A stretch of DNA of 64,000 nucleotides from positions 1-64,000 of the forward strand of contig NZ_JARESG010000018.1 of assembly GCF_029076445.1 (NCBI RefSeq), read 5' to 3'. Under the pieces are notes generated by a model. It saw only the letters and a program-made list of their open reading frames with translations. It was not told the DNA's origin and searched no databases. This stretch comes from Pseudarthrobacter naphthalenicus. Lineage in GTDB: Bacteria > Actinomycetota > Actinomycetes > Actinomycetales > Micrococcaceae. How positions within the stretch are numbered: position 1 is the stretch's first letter; every line of letters starts with the position of its first letter. Position numbers and translations under genes: made by a program. Positions 42,810 through 55,122 of this stretch are shown here, piece by piece.

Positions 42810-44183
42810 CTAAAGGGCCGGTTCGCGATTCAGCGCTGCGGCCGGTTCGCTTTCAGCCTCTCCCGCTGCCGCTGCAACCGAGTTGCGCACCAGCAAAGTG
42901 GCCAGGGCGGCGAGGACCAGCGGCACAGCCAGTGTCATGAAGTACCCGGAGGCGCCGAACCCGGCGAGGATGAGCCCGCCGAGGGCCGAGCCCACAATCG
43001 AGCCGAGCCGGCCGATCCCAATGCCCCAGCCGGTGGCCGTGGCGCGCAGCTGCGTGGGGTAAGCGTTCGCGATCAGGTAGTTCAGGGCCAGCTGCTGGCC
43101 GCCGATGCCGAAGCCGGCCAAGCCGATCAGGATGAACACCAGGGCGAAGTTGGAACCGGCCAGCCCCAGGCCCAGCGCCACAAGGATGCCGGCACCGAAC
43201 ATGACCAGCAGCAGCTTCCGCGCGTTGACCTTCGGCAGGATGATGGACAGCGGGATTGCAAAGAGGATGAACGCGCCGTTGACGGTCACGGTACCCATGG
43301 CGGCCTGCGAAGCTGCCAGACCCAGCGTTTTCAGGGCCGTGGGCATCCAGAGGAGCAGCAGGTACCAGGCGATCCAGTTCAACAGGTAAGTGGCAAACAC
43401 GGCGATGGTGACCATCCGGTACTTCGCGGAGAACAGTGCGGAGACGGAGCTCTTCTCTTCCTTCCTGTCCTCGGTGACCAGCTCAACGTCCGGGTCCACC
43501 GGCTTTCCGGAGACGGCTGCCATGATCTTGCGTGCCTCAGCCTGCGCAGCAGGCGTGCGCTTGGTGGCGAGGAACACCGGGGATTCGGGGAGCAGCTTGA
43601 GGCACACCAGGAGCAGCGCCAGCGGAAGCACGCCGCCCACCAGGAAGATGCCGCGCCAGCCCATGACCGGAAGCCAGGCCGCAGCCACCAGGCCGCCAAG
43701 CAGTGCACCGCCCGGAAGGCCAAGCAGCACCAGGGTCATAAATGTGCCGCGGCGGGCCTTCGGGCTGAATTCGGCCGTCAGGGCAAGGAGTGCCGGTGTT
43801 GCGCCGCCCATTCCCAGGCCGATCAGGAAGCGCAGGACGATGATCTGCTCCAGCGTCTGTGCGAAGCCGCCGGCCAGGGAGAAAACGCCGAACAGGACCA
43901 GGGCCAGCAGAATGGTCTTCTTGCGGCCGATCCTGTCGCCGAAGGTTCCCAACGTCATGGCCCCGGCGCACATGCCGATGGTGCTGGCCGTGATGACCCA
44001 AGTCATGTCGGTGGCCTGCAGGCCGAAGTCGTCGGCTATGGCCGGGCCAATGAAGGCGATGGATTGGGTATCGAACCCGTCCAGCAAGGCGATCACGAAG
44101 CACAGCGCCACGACGGACCAGCGCTTCACCCCCATGGGCGTGTTGTCGATAACGTCCTGGACATTATAGGCAGCTTTAGTCAA
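42810..44183 (-). CDS. Aromatic-acid MFS transporter (AAHS family, BenK/PcaK-like)
   Basis: A 457-residue membrane protein with twelve helices. DGFDTQSIAFIGPAI near residue 35 is the aromatic acid:H+ symporter motif (D-G-x-D). GTFGDRIGRKKTILLA is the loop 2-3 motif and PESPVFLATKR ends helix 6. It probably imports benzoate or a hydroxybenzoate. The start is TTG 44183, preceded by AAAGAGAG at a normal distance. It forms an operon with the BenD-like gene downstream. A 12-bp palindrome spans its start. Confidence 0.88.
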   Translation of the reverse strand: MTKAAYNVQDVIDNTPMGVKRWSVVALCFVIALLDGFDTQSIAFIGPAIADDFGLQATDMTWVITASTIGMCAGAMTLGTFGDRIGRKKTILLALVLFGVFSLAGGFAQTLEQIIVLRFLIGLGMGGATPALLALTAEFSPKARRGTFMTLVLLGLPGGALLGGLVAAAWLPVMGWRGIFLVGGVLPLALLLVCLKLLPESPVFLATKRTPAAQAEARKIMAAVSGKPVDPDVELVTEDRKEEKSSVSALFSAKYRMVTIAVFATYLLNWIAWYLLLLWMPTALKTLGLAASQAAMGTVTVNGAFILFAIPLSIILPKVNARKLLLVMFGAGILVALGLGLAGSNFALVFILIGLAGFGIGGQQLALNYLIANAYPTQLRATATGWGIGIGRLGSIVGSALGGLILAGFGASGYFMTLAVPLVLAALATLLVRNSVAAAAGEAESEPAAALNREPAL

Positions 44184-44190
44184 CGTTGAC
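44179..44190. promoter_or_regulatory. Palindrome at the transporter start and AT-rich divergent promoter region
   Basis: GTCAACGTTGAC is a perfect 12-bp palindrome covering the TTG start codon. The 283-base divergent gap up to uraD also contains an AT-rich block (about 44320-44390) with ATTGAGCAAT and ATTGAGAGCTATT, resembling LysR-type sites or plain promoter sequence for the purine genes. No regulator gene is adjacent, so the binder is unknown. Confidence 0.45.
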
Positions 44191-44466
44191 TCTCTTTCAC
44201 ATGTTTCTGGGCATGGGAGCCCATCCGGGCTTGGGTAGCCGAGGAGTTGAGGTTGGCGGACAACTGCAACAGGCGTCGGTTGTGCCTGGCATCACGTCCG
44301 CGACATCGGCAACCTTAGGGTAAAAATTGAGCAATCAAAAATACTGATTCATGTTCTATTGAGAGCTATTACCTATGAATTCTGTGGACTTGCGGGAATG
44401 CTCCGTTTGGCGGCCCGGCGTGGCAGCAACAGACGCGGTGGCCGGCCGGTTACATATGCTGAAGCC

Positions 44467-44964
44467 ATGCAGCTTGAACAGTTCAATTCGAGTGGCCGCG
44501 CGGAGGCTGCCGATTTCCTCCGCCCTTGCCTGGACATCCCGCGCTGGATCGACGAGCTGGTCGCAGGACGGCCGTATTCCAGTCCCGACGAGCTTCTGGC
44601 AACGGCCGGGTCCGCCGCGAATCCGTTCACGCGCGCGGAAATCGACGGGGCTCTCGCCCATCACCCGCGGATCGGTGAGCGGGCGCAGGGCGACAGCGCG
44701 GGAGCGCGGCTGGCCAGGGCGGAGCAGGCGGCGCTGGGGGCGGCCGATGAAGCCGTCGCCGAGGAGTTGGCGGAGGGCAACCGGCTCTACGAGGAGAAAT
44801 TCGGGCAGGTCTTCCTGATCCGCGCCGCCGGCCGCAGCCGCGCGGAGATCCTCACCGCCCTCAACATCAGGCTCACCCACACGGCAGAACAGGAACAATC
44901 CATCATTGGGCAGCAGCTGCGGGAAATCGCAGTGCTCCGGCTCGAAGGACTGATCAGCATATGA
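44467..44964 (+). CDS. uraD: OHCU decarboxylase (urate pathway)
   Basis: A 165-residue helical enzyme that decarboxylates 2-oxo-4-hydroxy-4-carboxy-5-ureidoimidazoline to S-allantoin, third step of urate breakdown. The catalytic His is in AHHPRIGER (His66 of HP-x-IG), and NRLYEEKFGQVFLI and a late NIRL segment are family-typical. ATG 44467 is chosen by similarity; earlier starts in the frame add unrelated residues. The stop overlaps the next gene by four bases (ATGA), so it is coupled to the hydroxyisourate hydrolase. Confidence 0.92.
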   Translation: MQLEQFNSSGRAEAADFLRPCLDIPRWIDELVAGRPYSSPDELLATAGSAANPFTRAEIDGALAHHPRIGERAQGDSAGARLARAEQAALGAADEAVAEELAEGNRLYEEKFGQVFLIRAAGRSRAEILTALNIRLTHTAEQEQSIIGQQLREIAVLRLEGLISI

Positions 44965-45299
44965 GCACTTCCCACGTCACCACGCACGTCCTTGACACCG
45001 GTTCCGGCCGGCCGGCAAAGGACGTCCCGGCATCCCTGCACAGGCTTGAGGACGCAGGCTGGACCAGGATTGCCGAGGGCATGACGGATTCGGACGGACG
45101 CGTCAAAGAACTGGGGCCGGCGCGCCTGCCGTCGGGGACCTACCGTCTGACCTTCGACACCGGAACGTACTTCGCCGCCAGCGGCACCGAAGCGTTCTAC
45201 CCCGAGGTGACGCTCACCTTCAGCGTGGGTTCCGAGGAGCACTACCACGTGCCGCTTCTGCTCAGCCCGTTCGCGTATTCCACCTACCGCGGCAGCTGA
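44961..45299 (+). CDS. uraH: 5-Hydroxyisourate hydrolase
   Basis: A 112-residue transthyretin-like tetramer subunit, second step of urate breakdown (hydroxyisourate to OHCU). Family hallmarks are the N-terminal THVLDTGSGRPAKDV with the catalytic His, and the C-terminal YRGS. The central TFDTGTYF and FYPEVTLTF strands also fit. It starts inside the uraD stop and converges with the aldo/keto reductase 15 bases on. Uricase, which makes its substrate, is encoded at 51.2 kb. Confidence 0.94.
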   Translation: MSTSHVTTHVLDTGSGRPAKDVPASLHRLEDAGWTRIAEGMTDSDGRVKELGPARLPSGTYRLTFDTGTYFAASGTEAFYPEVTLTFSVGSEEHYHVPLLLSPFAYSTYRGS

Positions 45300-45314
45300 G
45301 CTGCCTATTGCCCG

Positions 45315-46295
45315 CTACCAGCGCGGGTGGATGGCTTCGCGGAAGTAGTGGTCGTAGATCCAGCGGACGCCGGCGTCGAACTCTTCCGTAATATCCACGG
45401 CAGCCGCTGCCGCGTTCGCCCTCGCCTGGTCTGCGTTCCGGGCGCCGGGAATCACCGTTGTGACGCCGTCCTGCGCAGTTATCCAGGCGATGGCCGCCTG
45501 GGCGGAGGTGGCGCCGGCAGGGATCAGCTGTTCAAACTCGGCCACGGCTTTGAGGCCCAATTCGAAGTCGACCCCCGCGAACGTCTCCCCGACGTCGAAG
45601 GCAGCACCGTTGCGGTTGTAGTTCCGGTGGTCGTTCTCCGCGAAGGTCGTTTCCTTCGTGTACTTGCCCGAGAGCAACCCGGATGCGAGCGGCACCCGTG
45701 CGATGAGGCCAACGTTTGCGGCCTTCGCGGCGGGGAGAACCTCATCCAGGGGCTTGAGCCGGAACGCGTTCAGGATGATCTGGACGGAGGCGGTCCCCCC
45801 GTGGCGGATTGCTTCCAGCGCCTCATCCGTGCGCTCCACGCTGACGCCGTAGTTGCGGATGGCACCCTCGGACACCAAGGTGTCCAACGCGTCATAAACT
45901 TCGGCGCTGCTATAAACCGGCGTGGGCGGGCAGTGCAGCTGGACCAGGTCCAGGGTGTCGGTGCCCAGGTTCCGGCGCGACCGGTCCACCCACTGCCGGA
46001 AGTTGGCCAGGGTGTAATTCTCCGGCTGCTGGTCCACGCGGCGGCCCATCTTGGTGGCCACGGTGATCTCCAGGCCCAGATTGTCCGCGAGGAACTTCCC
46101 GATGGCCTGCTCGCTCCTGCCGTCCCCATAGACATCAGCTGTGTCAAAGAAGGTGACCCCGGATTCCACGGACGCTGCCAGAATGGCTTGGGCCTCCGCC
46201 TGGTCAACGTTGCCCCAATCGGCGCCGAGCTGCCAGGTGCCGAGTCCCACGACGGAGACGTTACGTCCGGTCTTGCCTAAAATCCGCTGTTCCAT
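45315..46295 (-). CDS. Aldo/keto reductase
   Basis: A 326-residue TIM-barrel oxidoreductase that uses NADPH. GLGTWQLGADWG opens the barrel; the catalytic Asp-Tyr pair is in FDTADVYGDGRSE and the Lys in VATKMGRR. The expected His is in LVQLHCPP. Substrate unknown. The ATG at 46295 has TATAGT ending six bases upstream and no separate ribosome-binding site, so the message is probably leaderless. It lies inside the purine block in the opposite direction and may not belong to that pathway. Confidence 0.91.
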   Translation of the reverse strand: MEQRILGKTGRNVSVVGLGTWQLGADWGNVDQAEAQAILAASVESGVTFFDTADVYGDGRSEQAIGKFLADNLGLEITVATKMGRRVDQQPENYTLANFRQWVDRSRRNLGTDTLDLVQLHCPPTPVYSSAEVYDALDTLVSEGAIRNYGVSVERTDEALEAIRHGGTASVQIILNAFRLKPLDEVLPAAKAANVGLIARVPLASGLLSGKYTKETTFAENDHRNYNRNGAAFDVGETFAGVDFELGLKAVAEFEQLIPAGATSAQAAIAWITAQDGVTTVIPGARNADQARANAAAAAVDITEEFDAGVRWIYDHYFREAIHPRW

Positions 46296-46371
46296 CCCTC
46301 GACTATAGGGCCCGGGACACGCGGGACGGCGAAGCTCTGGCTTTCCGTTGTGCACGCGGCAAGGATGGAGC

Positions 46372-47882
46372 ATGGACGGAATTAGGGTAGTCGTCAACGG
46401 GCAGCCCCGCGACTGCAGCAGCGCCAGCCCGCACACCTCGCTTCTTGACTGGCTGCGTGCAGAAGGCCTGACCGGTGCCAAGGAAGGCTGTGCCGAGGGT
46501 GAATGCGGGGCCTGTGCAGTCCTGGTGGCGCGGCCGGACGGCCCCGATCACAGCCGGTGGACTTCGCTGAATTCGTGCCTGCCGGCCGCCCTCGCTTTCG
46601 ACGGCCAGGAAATCATCACCGCGGAAGGCCTGGGCACCGTGTCCGTCCCGGGCGCTGCCCGGGAAGACCTTCATCCTGTGCAGCAGGAAATGGCGGACCG
46701 GGGCGGGTCGCAATGCGGATACTGCACTCCGGGCTTCATCTGCTCGATGGCGGCCGAGTACTACCGGCCGGACCGGAACCCGGCACGGGAGGGTGCGCAG
46801 GCGCATTCGCAGCAGGAAACAGGAACCGAAGCCGTAGGCGAAGAGCATGCCACCGACCATGAATGCGGGCCCAACGGCTTTGACCTGCACGCCCTGAGCG
46901 GGAATCTCTGCCGGTGCACCGGCTACCGGCCCATTCGGGACGCCGCCTATGCACTCGGAACCCCGCCGGGAACAGATCCACTGCTCGAAAGGCAGAACCG
47001 ACAGGCCCCGGCGGCCAAACACACCCGAGCGGACGACGGCGCAGGGTTCCTTCGTCCGGGAACGCTGGCCGAAGCCCTCCGGCTCCTTCAGGAGAACCCG
47101 GAGGCCAGGCTGGTCGCAGGCGCCACGGACCTTGGTGTCGAGGTGAACCTCCGGCATTCCCGGCCGCCGCTGGTCCTCGCCATCGACCGCCTCGAGGAGT
47201 TACGGACGTTAAAGTTCGACGCCGGACACGTCGAGATCGGTGCGGCCCTGACCTTGTCGGAGGCCGAACGCGGCCTTCGCGGCAGGGTGCCGCTTCTTGG
47301 CCAGCTGTTTCCACAGTTCGCTTCGCGCCTGATCCGCAACGCGGCCACCTTCGGCGGGAACCTCTCCACGGGGTCGCCCATCGGCGACTCCGCTCCGGTG
47401 CTCCTCGCCCTGGACGCGCGGGTGGTCCTGGCCTCTACCGGCGGCGAACGCGAGGTTCCGCTCTCGGAGTACTACACCGGGTACCGGCAGAGTGTCAGGA
47501 AGCCCGGCGAACTGCTCAGCGCAGTGCGGATTCCGCTGCCGCTGGCCGAAAACGCGGCGTTCTATAAGATCGCCAAGCGGCGCTTCGATGACATCTCCAG
47601 CGTGTCTGCGGCGATCGCGCTGCAGGTCACGGACGGCACCGTGGCTTCGGCCCGGATCGGCCTGGGCGGAGTTGCCGCCACACCCATTCGTGCCACCGCA
47701 ACCGAAGAGGCCTTGGTGGGCCGGCCGTGGACCGCGGACACGGCGGCCGCGGCAGGTCCCGTGATGGCGGGCGAGGGCACACCGATCGACGATATGCGGG
47801 CCAGTGCGCTCTACCGTTCGGCGATGCTGCGGCAGGCGCTGCTGAAGTTCCATGCCGAACATGCTCCCGTGGAGGTGGCGTG

Positions 47883-47883
<1 letters not shown>
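46372..47883 (+). CDS. xdhA: Xanthine dehydrogenase small subunit (FeS and FAD)
   Basis: A 503-residue subunit with two [2Fe-2S] domains (EGCAEGECGACAVLV; CGYCTPGF ... LCRCTGYRPI) and an FAD domain (residues about 215-390; RLVAGATDLGVEVNLR, NAATFGGNLSTGSPIGDS). It carries electrons from the molybdenum subunit to NAD. The spacer between the last two cysteine pairs is some 20 residues longer than usual and is rich in Glu, Gln and Thr. ATG 46372 follows AAGGATGG. Its stop overlaps the xdhB start as TGATG. Confidence 0.93.
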
Positions 47884-50351
<2,468 letters not shown>

Positions 50352-50352
50352 C

Positions 50353-51201
50353 ATGGACTGGCTGGACGCCCTGCAGCACTTGAGGTCCGCGGGTTTGCCC
50401 GGGGTCCTGGCCACCGTGTCCGAGGTGCGCGGCCATGCGCCGCGGGAGGCCGGCGCCAAAATGGTGGTGGGGGCAGAGTCCATCTGGGGCAGCATCGGCG
50501 GCGGGAACCTCGAGGCCACCGTGGTGGACCGGGCCAGGGACATGATGGCCCGGGGCCTCACATCGCCGGAGACCACCGAGTTCGCGCTCAACGAGCACGC
50601 AGCCACAGAGCACGGCAGGCAGTGCTGCGGGGGAAAGGTGCGGGTGCTGCTCGAACCCTTCCTGTCGCTGCCCACGGTGGCGATCTTCGGCGTCGGGCAC
50701 GTTGGCTACGAACTGGGCCGCATCCTCTCCCGGATCCCCATGACCCTGTACCTGGTGGACAGCCGCGGGGAACAGCTTGCTGCGGCCCGGCTTGCTGATG
50801 TGACCTCGGCTGTGGCCGACGTCCGTGCCGTGCACACCCCGGTTCCCGACTCCTTCATTGGCGACCTTCCGGCGGGCGCGCACGTGTTCATCATGAGCCA
50901 CGACCATGCCGAGGACTTCCTGCTCTGCCATGCGGCCCTGCGACGGCCGGACCTGGGAAGGGTGGGGCTGATCGGCTCGCGGGCCAAGTGGATCCGGTTC
51001 CGGCAAAAGCTGGCCGCGGAAGGATTCACTGACGCGGAGATGGACCGGATCCAGTGCCCGATCGGGCTTCCGGAGGTCAGCGGGAAAGCGCCGGCGGTCA
51101 TCGCCGTGAGCGCCGCAGCGGACCTGCTCCGCGCCCCGGTGACCGCCGTTCCGCGGGTCAGCCCATCAGCCAGCCAGTCAACGCCGGGAACCAACTCATG
51201 A
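50353..51201 (+). CDS. xdhC: XdhC-family molybdenum-cofactor chaperone
   Basis: A 282-residue protein that protects and sulfurates the molybdenum cofactor and hands it to XdhB. The N-terminal domain has the GRQCCGGKV motif (GxxCCGG) and the C-terminal Rossmann domain VAIFGVGHVGYELGRIL and VGLIGSRAKWIRF. It starts at ATG 50353, one base after xdhB. The last 20 residues are a Ser/Pro-rich tail. Gene order xdhA-B-C then uricase is a clear purine-catabolism unit. Confidence 0.93.
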   Translation: MDWLDALQHLRSAGLPGVLATVSEVRGHAPREAGAKMVVGAESIWGSIGGGNLEATVVDRARDMMARGLTSPETTEFALNEHAATEHGRQCCGGKVRVLLEPFLSLPTVAIFGVGHVGYELGRILSRIPMTLYLVDSRGEQLAAARLADVTSAVADVRAVHTPVPDSFIGDLPAGAHVFIMSHDHAEDFLLCHAALRRPDLGRVGLIGSRAKWIRFRQKLAAEGFTDAEMDRIQCPIGLPEVSGKAPAVIAVSAAADLLRAPVTAVPRVSPSASQSTPGTNS

Positions 51202-51217
51202 AGTGGGGAATCTGAAT

Positions 51218-52126
51218 ATGAGCAGCAATATCGTCCTCGGCCAGAACCAGTATGGGAAAGCCGAAGTCCGGGTTGTTAAGATCACCCGCGACACCCGCCG
51301 CCACGAGATCGAGGACCTGAACGTCACCTCGCAGCTCCGCGGTGACTTCGAAGCCGCGCACCTTGAAGGCGATAACACCCACGTGGTGGCCACGGACACC
51401 CAAAAGAACACCATCTATGCCTTCGCCCGTGACGGCATCGGCTCCCCGGAGGCCTTCCTGCTCCGCCTGGGCGAGCATTTCACGTCCAGCTTCGACTGGG
51501 TGACGGGCGGCCGCTGGGAAGCGGAATCCTACGGCTGGGACCGCATCCAGGCCCACGGCTCCGGGCACCACCACTCCTTTGTGCGCACCGGCCAGGAGGT
51601 CCGCACGGCCGTCCTGGTCCGCGACGGCGCTGCCGCCCACCTGATCTCCGGGCTCACGGACCTCACCGTCCTGAAATCCACCCAGTCCGGCTTTGTGGGC
51701 TTCGACCGGGACAAATACACCACGCTCCCGGAAACCACGGACCGTATCCTGGCCACCGACGTTTCCGCGCGCTGGCGCTTCAAGACCGGCACCGACTTCA
51801 CCGCCGTGGACTTCAACAAGAGCTACGCGGACATCAAAGCCCTCCTGCTCGAGGCCTTCACGGAGAAATACTCGCACGCCCTGCAGCAGACCCTGTTCGA
51901 CATGGGCGCCAAGGTCCTCGAAGCCCACCCGGAGATCGACGAGATCCGGTTCTCGATGCCCAACAAGCACCATTTCCTGGTGGACCTTTCGCCGTTCGGC
52001 CTCGATAACCCCAATGAGGTCTTCTTCGCGGCGGACCGGCCCTACGGCCTGATCGAGGCCACCGTCCAGCGCGACGATACCGTGCCTGCCGACCTTGCGT
52101 GGGCCGGCATCACCGGTTTCTGCTAG
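51218..52126 (+). CDS. uox: Urate oxidase (uricase)
   Basis: A 302-residue cofactor-free oxidase converting urate to 5-hydroxyisourate. NQYGKAEVRVVKI carries the catalytic Lys, VVATDTQKNTIYAFAR the catalytic Thr, and HGSGHHHSF the His. The second T-fold half contains DRILATDVSARWRF and the RFSMPNKHHFLVDL block. ATG 51218 follows GGGGAATCTGA. It lies 16 bases after xdhC, and its product is used by UraH and UraD, encoded 6 kb upstream. Confidence 0.95.
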   Translation: MSSNIVLGQNQYGKAEVRVVKITRDTRRHEIEDLNVTSQLRGDFEAAHLEGDNTHVVATDTQKNTIYAFARDGIGSPEAFLLRLGEHFTSSFDWVTGGRWEAESYGWDRIQAHGSGHHHSFVRTGQEVRTAVLVRDGAAAHLISGLTDLTVLKSTQSGFVGFDRDKYTTLPETTDRILATDVSARWRFKTGTDFTAVDFNKSYADIKALLLEAFTEKYSHALQQTLFDMGAKVLEAHPEIDEIRFSMPNKHHFLVDLSPFGLDNPNEVFFAADRPYGLIEATVQRDDTVPADLAWAGITGFC

Positions 52127-52177
52127 ATTCCAGCCAACCTGACTTCACAGCCTGACCAGCCACGAAAGGACCAGCAA

Positions 52178-53791
52178 ATGGCCATCACCCTCACAGACCC
52201 GCAGCCGATTGACCGTTCAGAGGAAATCCTTACCCCGGAGGCGCTGGCGTTCATCGACGAACTCCACCAGCGCTTCGCCGGCACCCGGAATGAGCTGCTT
52301 GCCGCCCGCCGGACCAAGCGGCAGCGGGTGGCAGAGACCGGGAAGCTGGATTTCCTGCCGGAAACCCGGGACGTGCGCGACGGCGACTGGAAAGTAGCGC
52401 AGGCACCCGCAGCGTTGCAGGACCGCCGGGTGGAAATGACCGGCCCCGCGTCACCTGCCAAGATGGCCATCAACGCCCTGAACTCCGGCGCCAAGGTGTG
52501 GCTCGCCGACATGGAGGACGCCAGCACACCCACCTGGGGCAACGTCATTGACGCCGTCCTGAACCTCCGCGACGCCGCACGCGGCACCCTCAGCTACACC
52601 GCGCCCGAGGGCAAGGAATACACCCTCCGCACCGACGCCCCGCTCGCCGTGGTGGTGATGCGCCCGCGCGGCTGGCACCTGCCGGAGAAACACGTCCTGC
52701 TCGACGGCGAACCCGCCGTGGGTGCGCTGGTGGACTTCGGCCTGCACTTCTTCCACGTGGCGAAACAGCTGATCGAAAACGGGCAGGGCCCGTACTATTA
52801 CCTACCCAAAATGGAGAGCCACCTCGAAGCCCGGCTCTGGAACGAGGTCTTCGTCTTCGCCCAGGACCACCTCGGCATCCCGCAGGGCACCATCCGGGCC
52901 ACCGTCCTGATCGAAACCATCCCGGCCGCCTTCGAAATGGACGAGATCCTCTACGAACTCCGCGACCACGCCGCCGGCCTGAACGCCGGCCGCTGGGACT
53001 ACCTGTTCAGCATCATCAAGTACTTCCGCGACGCCGGCGAACAGTTCGTCCTCCCGGACCGCGCCTCCGTAGCCATGACCGCCCCGTTCATGCGCGCCTA
53101 CACCGAACTGCTGGTCAAGACCTGCCACCGCCGCGGCGCCTTCGCGATGGGCGGCATGGCCGCCTTCATCCCCAACCGCAAGGAGCCCGAGGTCACGGCC
53201 GCCGCGTTCGAGAAGGTCCGCGCGGACAAGACCCGTGAGGCCATCGACGGTTTTGACGGCTCCTGGGTGGCGCACCCGGACCTCGTGTCCACCTGCCAGG
53301 AAGTGTTCGACTCCGTGCTGGGCGACCCGGAAAAGGGCGGCCGCCCCAACCAGCTGGACAGGCAGCGGCCAGACGTTTCCGTGACGGCCGATCAGCTGCT
53401 GGACATCGCTTCAGCAGGCGGCCAGGTCACCGAGGCGGGCCTCCGCCTGAACCTGTATGTCGCCGTCGCCTACACCGCGGTATGGCTGTCCGGCAACGGC
53501 GCCGTGGCCATCCACAACCTGATGGAAGACGCCGCCACCGCGGAGATTTCCCGCTCACAGGTCTGGCAGCAGATCCGCAACAAGTCCGTCCTGGCCGACA
53601 CCGGAAACACCGTCACCCGCGAACTGGTGGAGCAGATTCTGGGTGAGGAAACGGAACGGCTGCGGGGGGAGGTCGGCGAGGACGCGTTCACGGGTTACTA
53701 CGAGCCCGCCAGCCACCTGATCAGAAGCATTTGCCTGTCCGAGGAGTACACCGATTTCCTTACCGAGCCCGCCTACGAGCTGGTGGATTAG
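52178..53791 (+). CDS. aceB: Malate synthase A
   Basis: A 537-residue enzyme condensing glyoxylate with acetyl-CoA to malate. Family A features are [66 protein letters not shown] and the C-terminal [27 protein letters not shown] precedes the ATG. In this block it consumes glyoxylate released when allantoin is broken down. No isocitrate lyase lies here, which fits a role in the ureide pathway. Confidence 0.95.
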   Translation: MAITLTDPQPIDRSEEILTPEALAFIDELHQRFAGTRNELLAARRTKRQRVAETGKLDFLPETRDVRDGDWKVAQAPAALQDRRVEMTGPASPAKMAINALNSGAKVWLADMEDASTPTWGNVIDAVLNLRDAARGTLSYTAPEGKEYTLRTDAPLAVVVMRPRGWHLPEKHVLLDGEPAVGALVDFGLHFFHVAKQLIENGQGPYYYLPKMESHLEARLWNEVFVFAQDHLGIPQGTIRATVLIETIPAAFEMDEILYELRDHAAGLNAGRWDYLFSIIKYFRDAGEQFVLPDRASVAMTAPFMRAYTELLVKTCHRRGAFAMGGMAAFIPNRKEPEVTAAAFEKVRADKTREAIDGFDGSWVAHPDLVSTCQEVFDSVLGDPEKGGRPNQLDRQRPDVSVTADQLLDIASAGGQVTEAGLRLNLYVAVAYTAVWLSGNGAVAIHNLMEDAATAEISRSQVWQQIRNKSVLADTGNTVTRELVEQILGEETERLRGEVGEDAFTGYYEPASHLIRSICLSEEYTDFLTEPAYELVD

Positions 53792-53794
53792 GGT

Positions 53795-55108
53795 ATGGCG
53801 GTGTCCCCCACACCTGCACTGTCCGCGGCGGACATCGCCCACATCGATTCCCGGCTGGCGGCCACGGACGAACTGCTGGAGCGGAACTACCCTGGCGACG
53901 ACGGCTCCCGCCAGCCCGTGCATACGGTGTACGTGCCCGCGGACCGGTTCACGCCGTCGCTCGCGGCCGACTGGGGTGCGCAGGCGCTTGCGACGGCGGC
54001 AGCACACGGGGGCCTGACCCGGTTGGGGCAGTTGCTGGGCCAGGACACCGGCCTGGCTGCGGCAGTGGCCGCGCGGGTGGAAACGAAGCTGGAACGCGAA
54101 CCGATCGAGGATCTGCGCCTGGACTTCGAGGACGGCTACGGCCACCGCGGGGACGGGGCCGAAGATGCCGACGCCGTTGCTGCCGCCAACGCGGTGGCTG
54201 CGGCGGTGGCCGCCGGAACGGCTCCCCCGTTCATCGGTATCCGCTTCAAGTGCTTCGAGGCCCCGTCCCGCGCCCGGGGTCTGCGGACTCTGGACCTGTT
54301 TGTGTCCGGCTTGGCGACCGCCGGAGAACTGCCGGATGGCCTGATTCTGACCCTTCCCAAGGTCAGCACCGTGGCCCAGGTCCAGGCCATGGCCTACGCG
54401 GTGTCCCGGCTGGAGGAAGTCCATTCGCTTCCCGCCGGCCGGCTGCGCTTCGAGGTGCAGGTGGAAACACCGCAGCTCATCCTCGGCCCGGAGGGCACCT
54501 CCCCTGTGGCGCAGCTGCCGCACGCTGTTCCCGGCCGGATCTCCGGGCTGCATTACGGGACGTACGACTACTCGGCGTCGCTGCAGATCTCGGCCGAATA
54601 CCAATCGATGGACCACCCTGTGGCGGACTTCGCCAAGGAGATCATGCAGCTGGCCGTCGCCGGCACCGGCATCCGCCTCTCGGACGGGTCCACCAACATC
54701 ATCCCCGTGGGCAGCGGTGTCGAGGATGCGTGGAAGCTGCACGGCCGGTTGGTCCGCCGGTCGCTGGAACGCGGCTTCTACCAGGGCTGGGACCTGCACC
54801 CGGCCCAGCTGTCCAGCCGCTTCGCCGCCACCTACGCCTTCTACCGCGAAGGCCTCCCGGCTGCCGCAGCCCGACTCCGCAACTACGTCGAACGCACCGA
54901 CGGCGGCGTCATGGACGAACCCGCCACCGCCCGCGCCCTGGCCGCCTTCGTCCTCCGCGGCGTCCAGTGCGGCGCCGTCGGTGCCGAAGAGATCCAGGCG
55001 CTGGCCGGCGTCGGAATGCCCCAACTCACCGCACTGGCGCACCCGAGGCTGGCACCGTCCACCTCGAAGCCGAATCCCGATTTCCAGTCCCAGTCCGCCC
55101 CGACGTAA
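53795..55108 (+). CDS. HpcH/HpaI-aldolase or citrate-lyase-like protein (DUF6986 type)
   Basis: A 437-residue protein with a TIM-barrel related to HpcH/HpaI aldolases and CitE: LRLDFEDGYGHRGDGAEDAD carries the acidic metal-site pattern, GIRFKCFEAP and FEVQVETPQLIL match other barrel strands, and GLHYGTYDYSASL is typical of the group. It starts three bases after malate synthase, so the two are coupled. An action on a C2/C3 keto acid or a CoA ester is plausible, but no activity is known to me for this subgroup. An Ala-rich segment lies near residues 127-143. Confidence 0.82.
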   Translation: MAVSPTPALSAADIAHIDSRLAATDELLERNYPGDDGSRQPVHTVYVPADRFTPSLAADWGAQALATAAAHGGLTRLGQLLGQDTGLAAAVAARVETKLEREPIEDLRLDFEDGYGHRGDGAEDADAVAAANAVAAAVAAGTAPPFIGIRFKCFEAPSRARGLRTLDLFVSGLATAGELPDGLILTLPKVSTVAQVQAMAYAVSRLEEVHSLPAGRLRFEVQVETPQLILGPEGTSPVAQLPHAVPGRISGLHYGTYDYSASLQISAEYQSMDHPVADFAKEIMQLAVAGTGIRLSDGSTNIIPVGSGVEDAWKLHGRLVRRSLERGFYQGWDLHPAQLSSRFAATYAFYREGLPAAAARLRNYVERTDGGVMDEPATARALAAFVLRGVQCGAVGAEEIQALAGVGMPQLTALAHPRLAPSTSKPNPDFQSQSAPT

Positions 55109-55122
55109 GGAAGGCTCCATCC

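Noticed and set aside
53731..55122. A long fusion of an upstream frame with ureidoglycine aminohydrolase
   Set aside because: The upstream part is an out-of-frame shadow of the malate synthase and lyase-like genes; ATG 55123 has its own AAGGAAGG.
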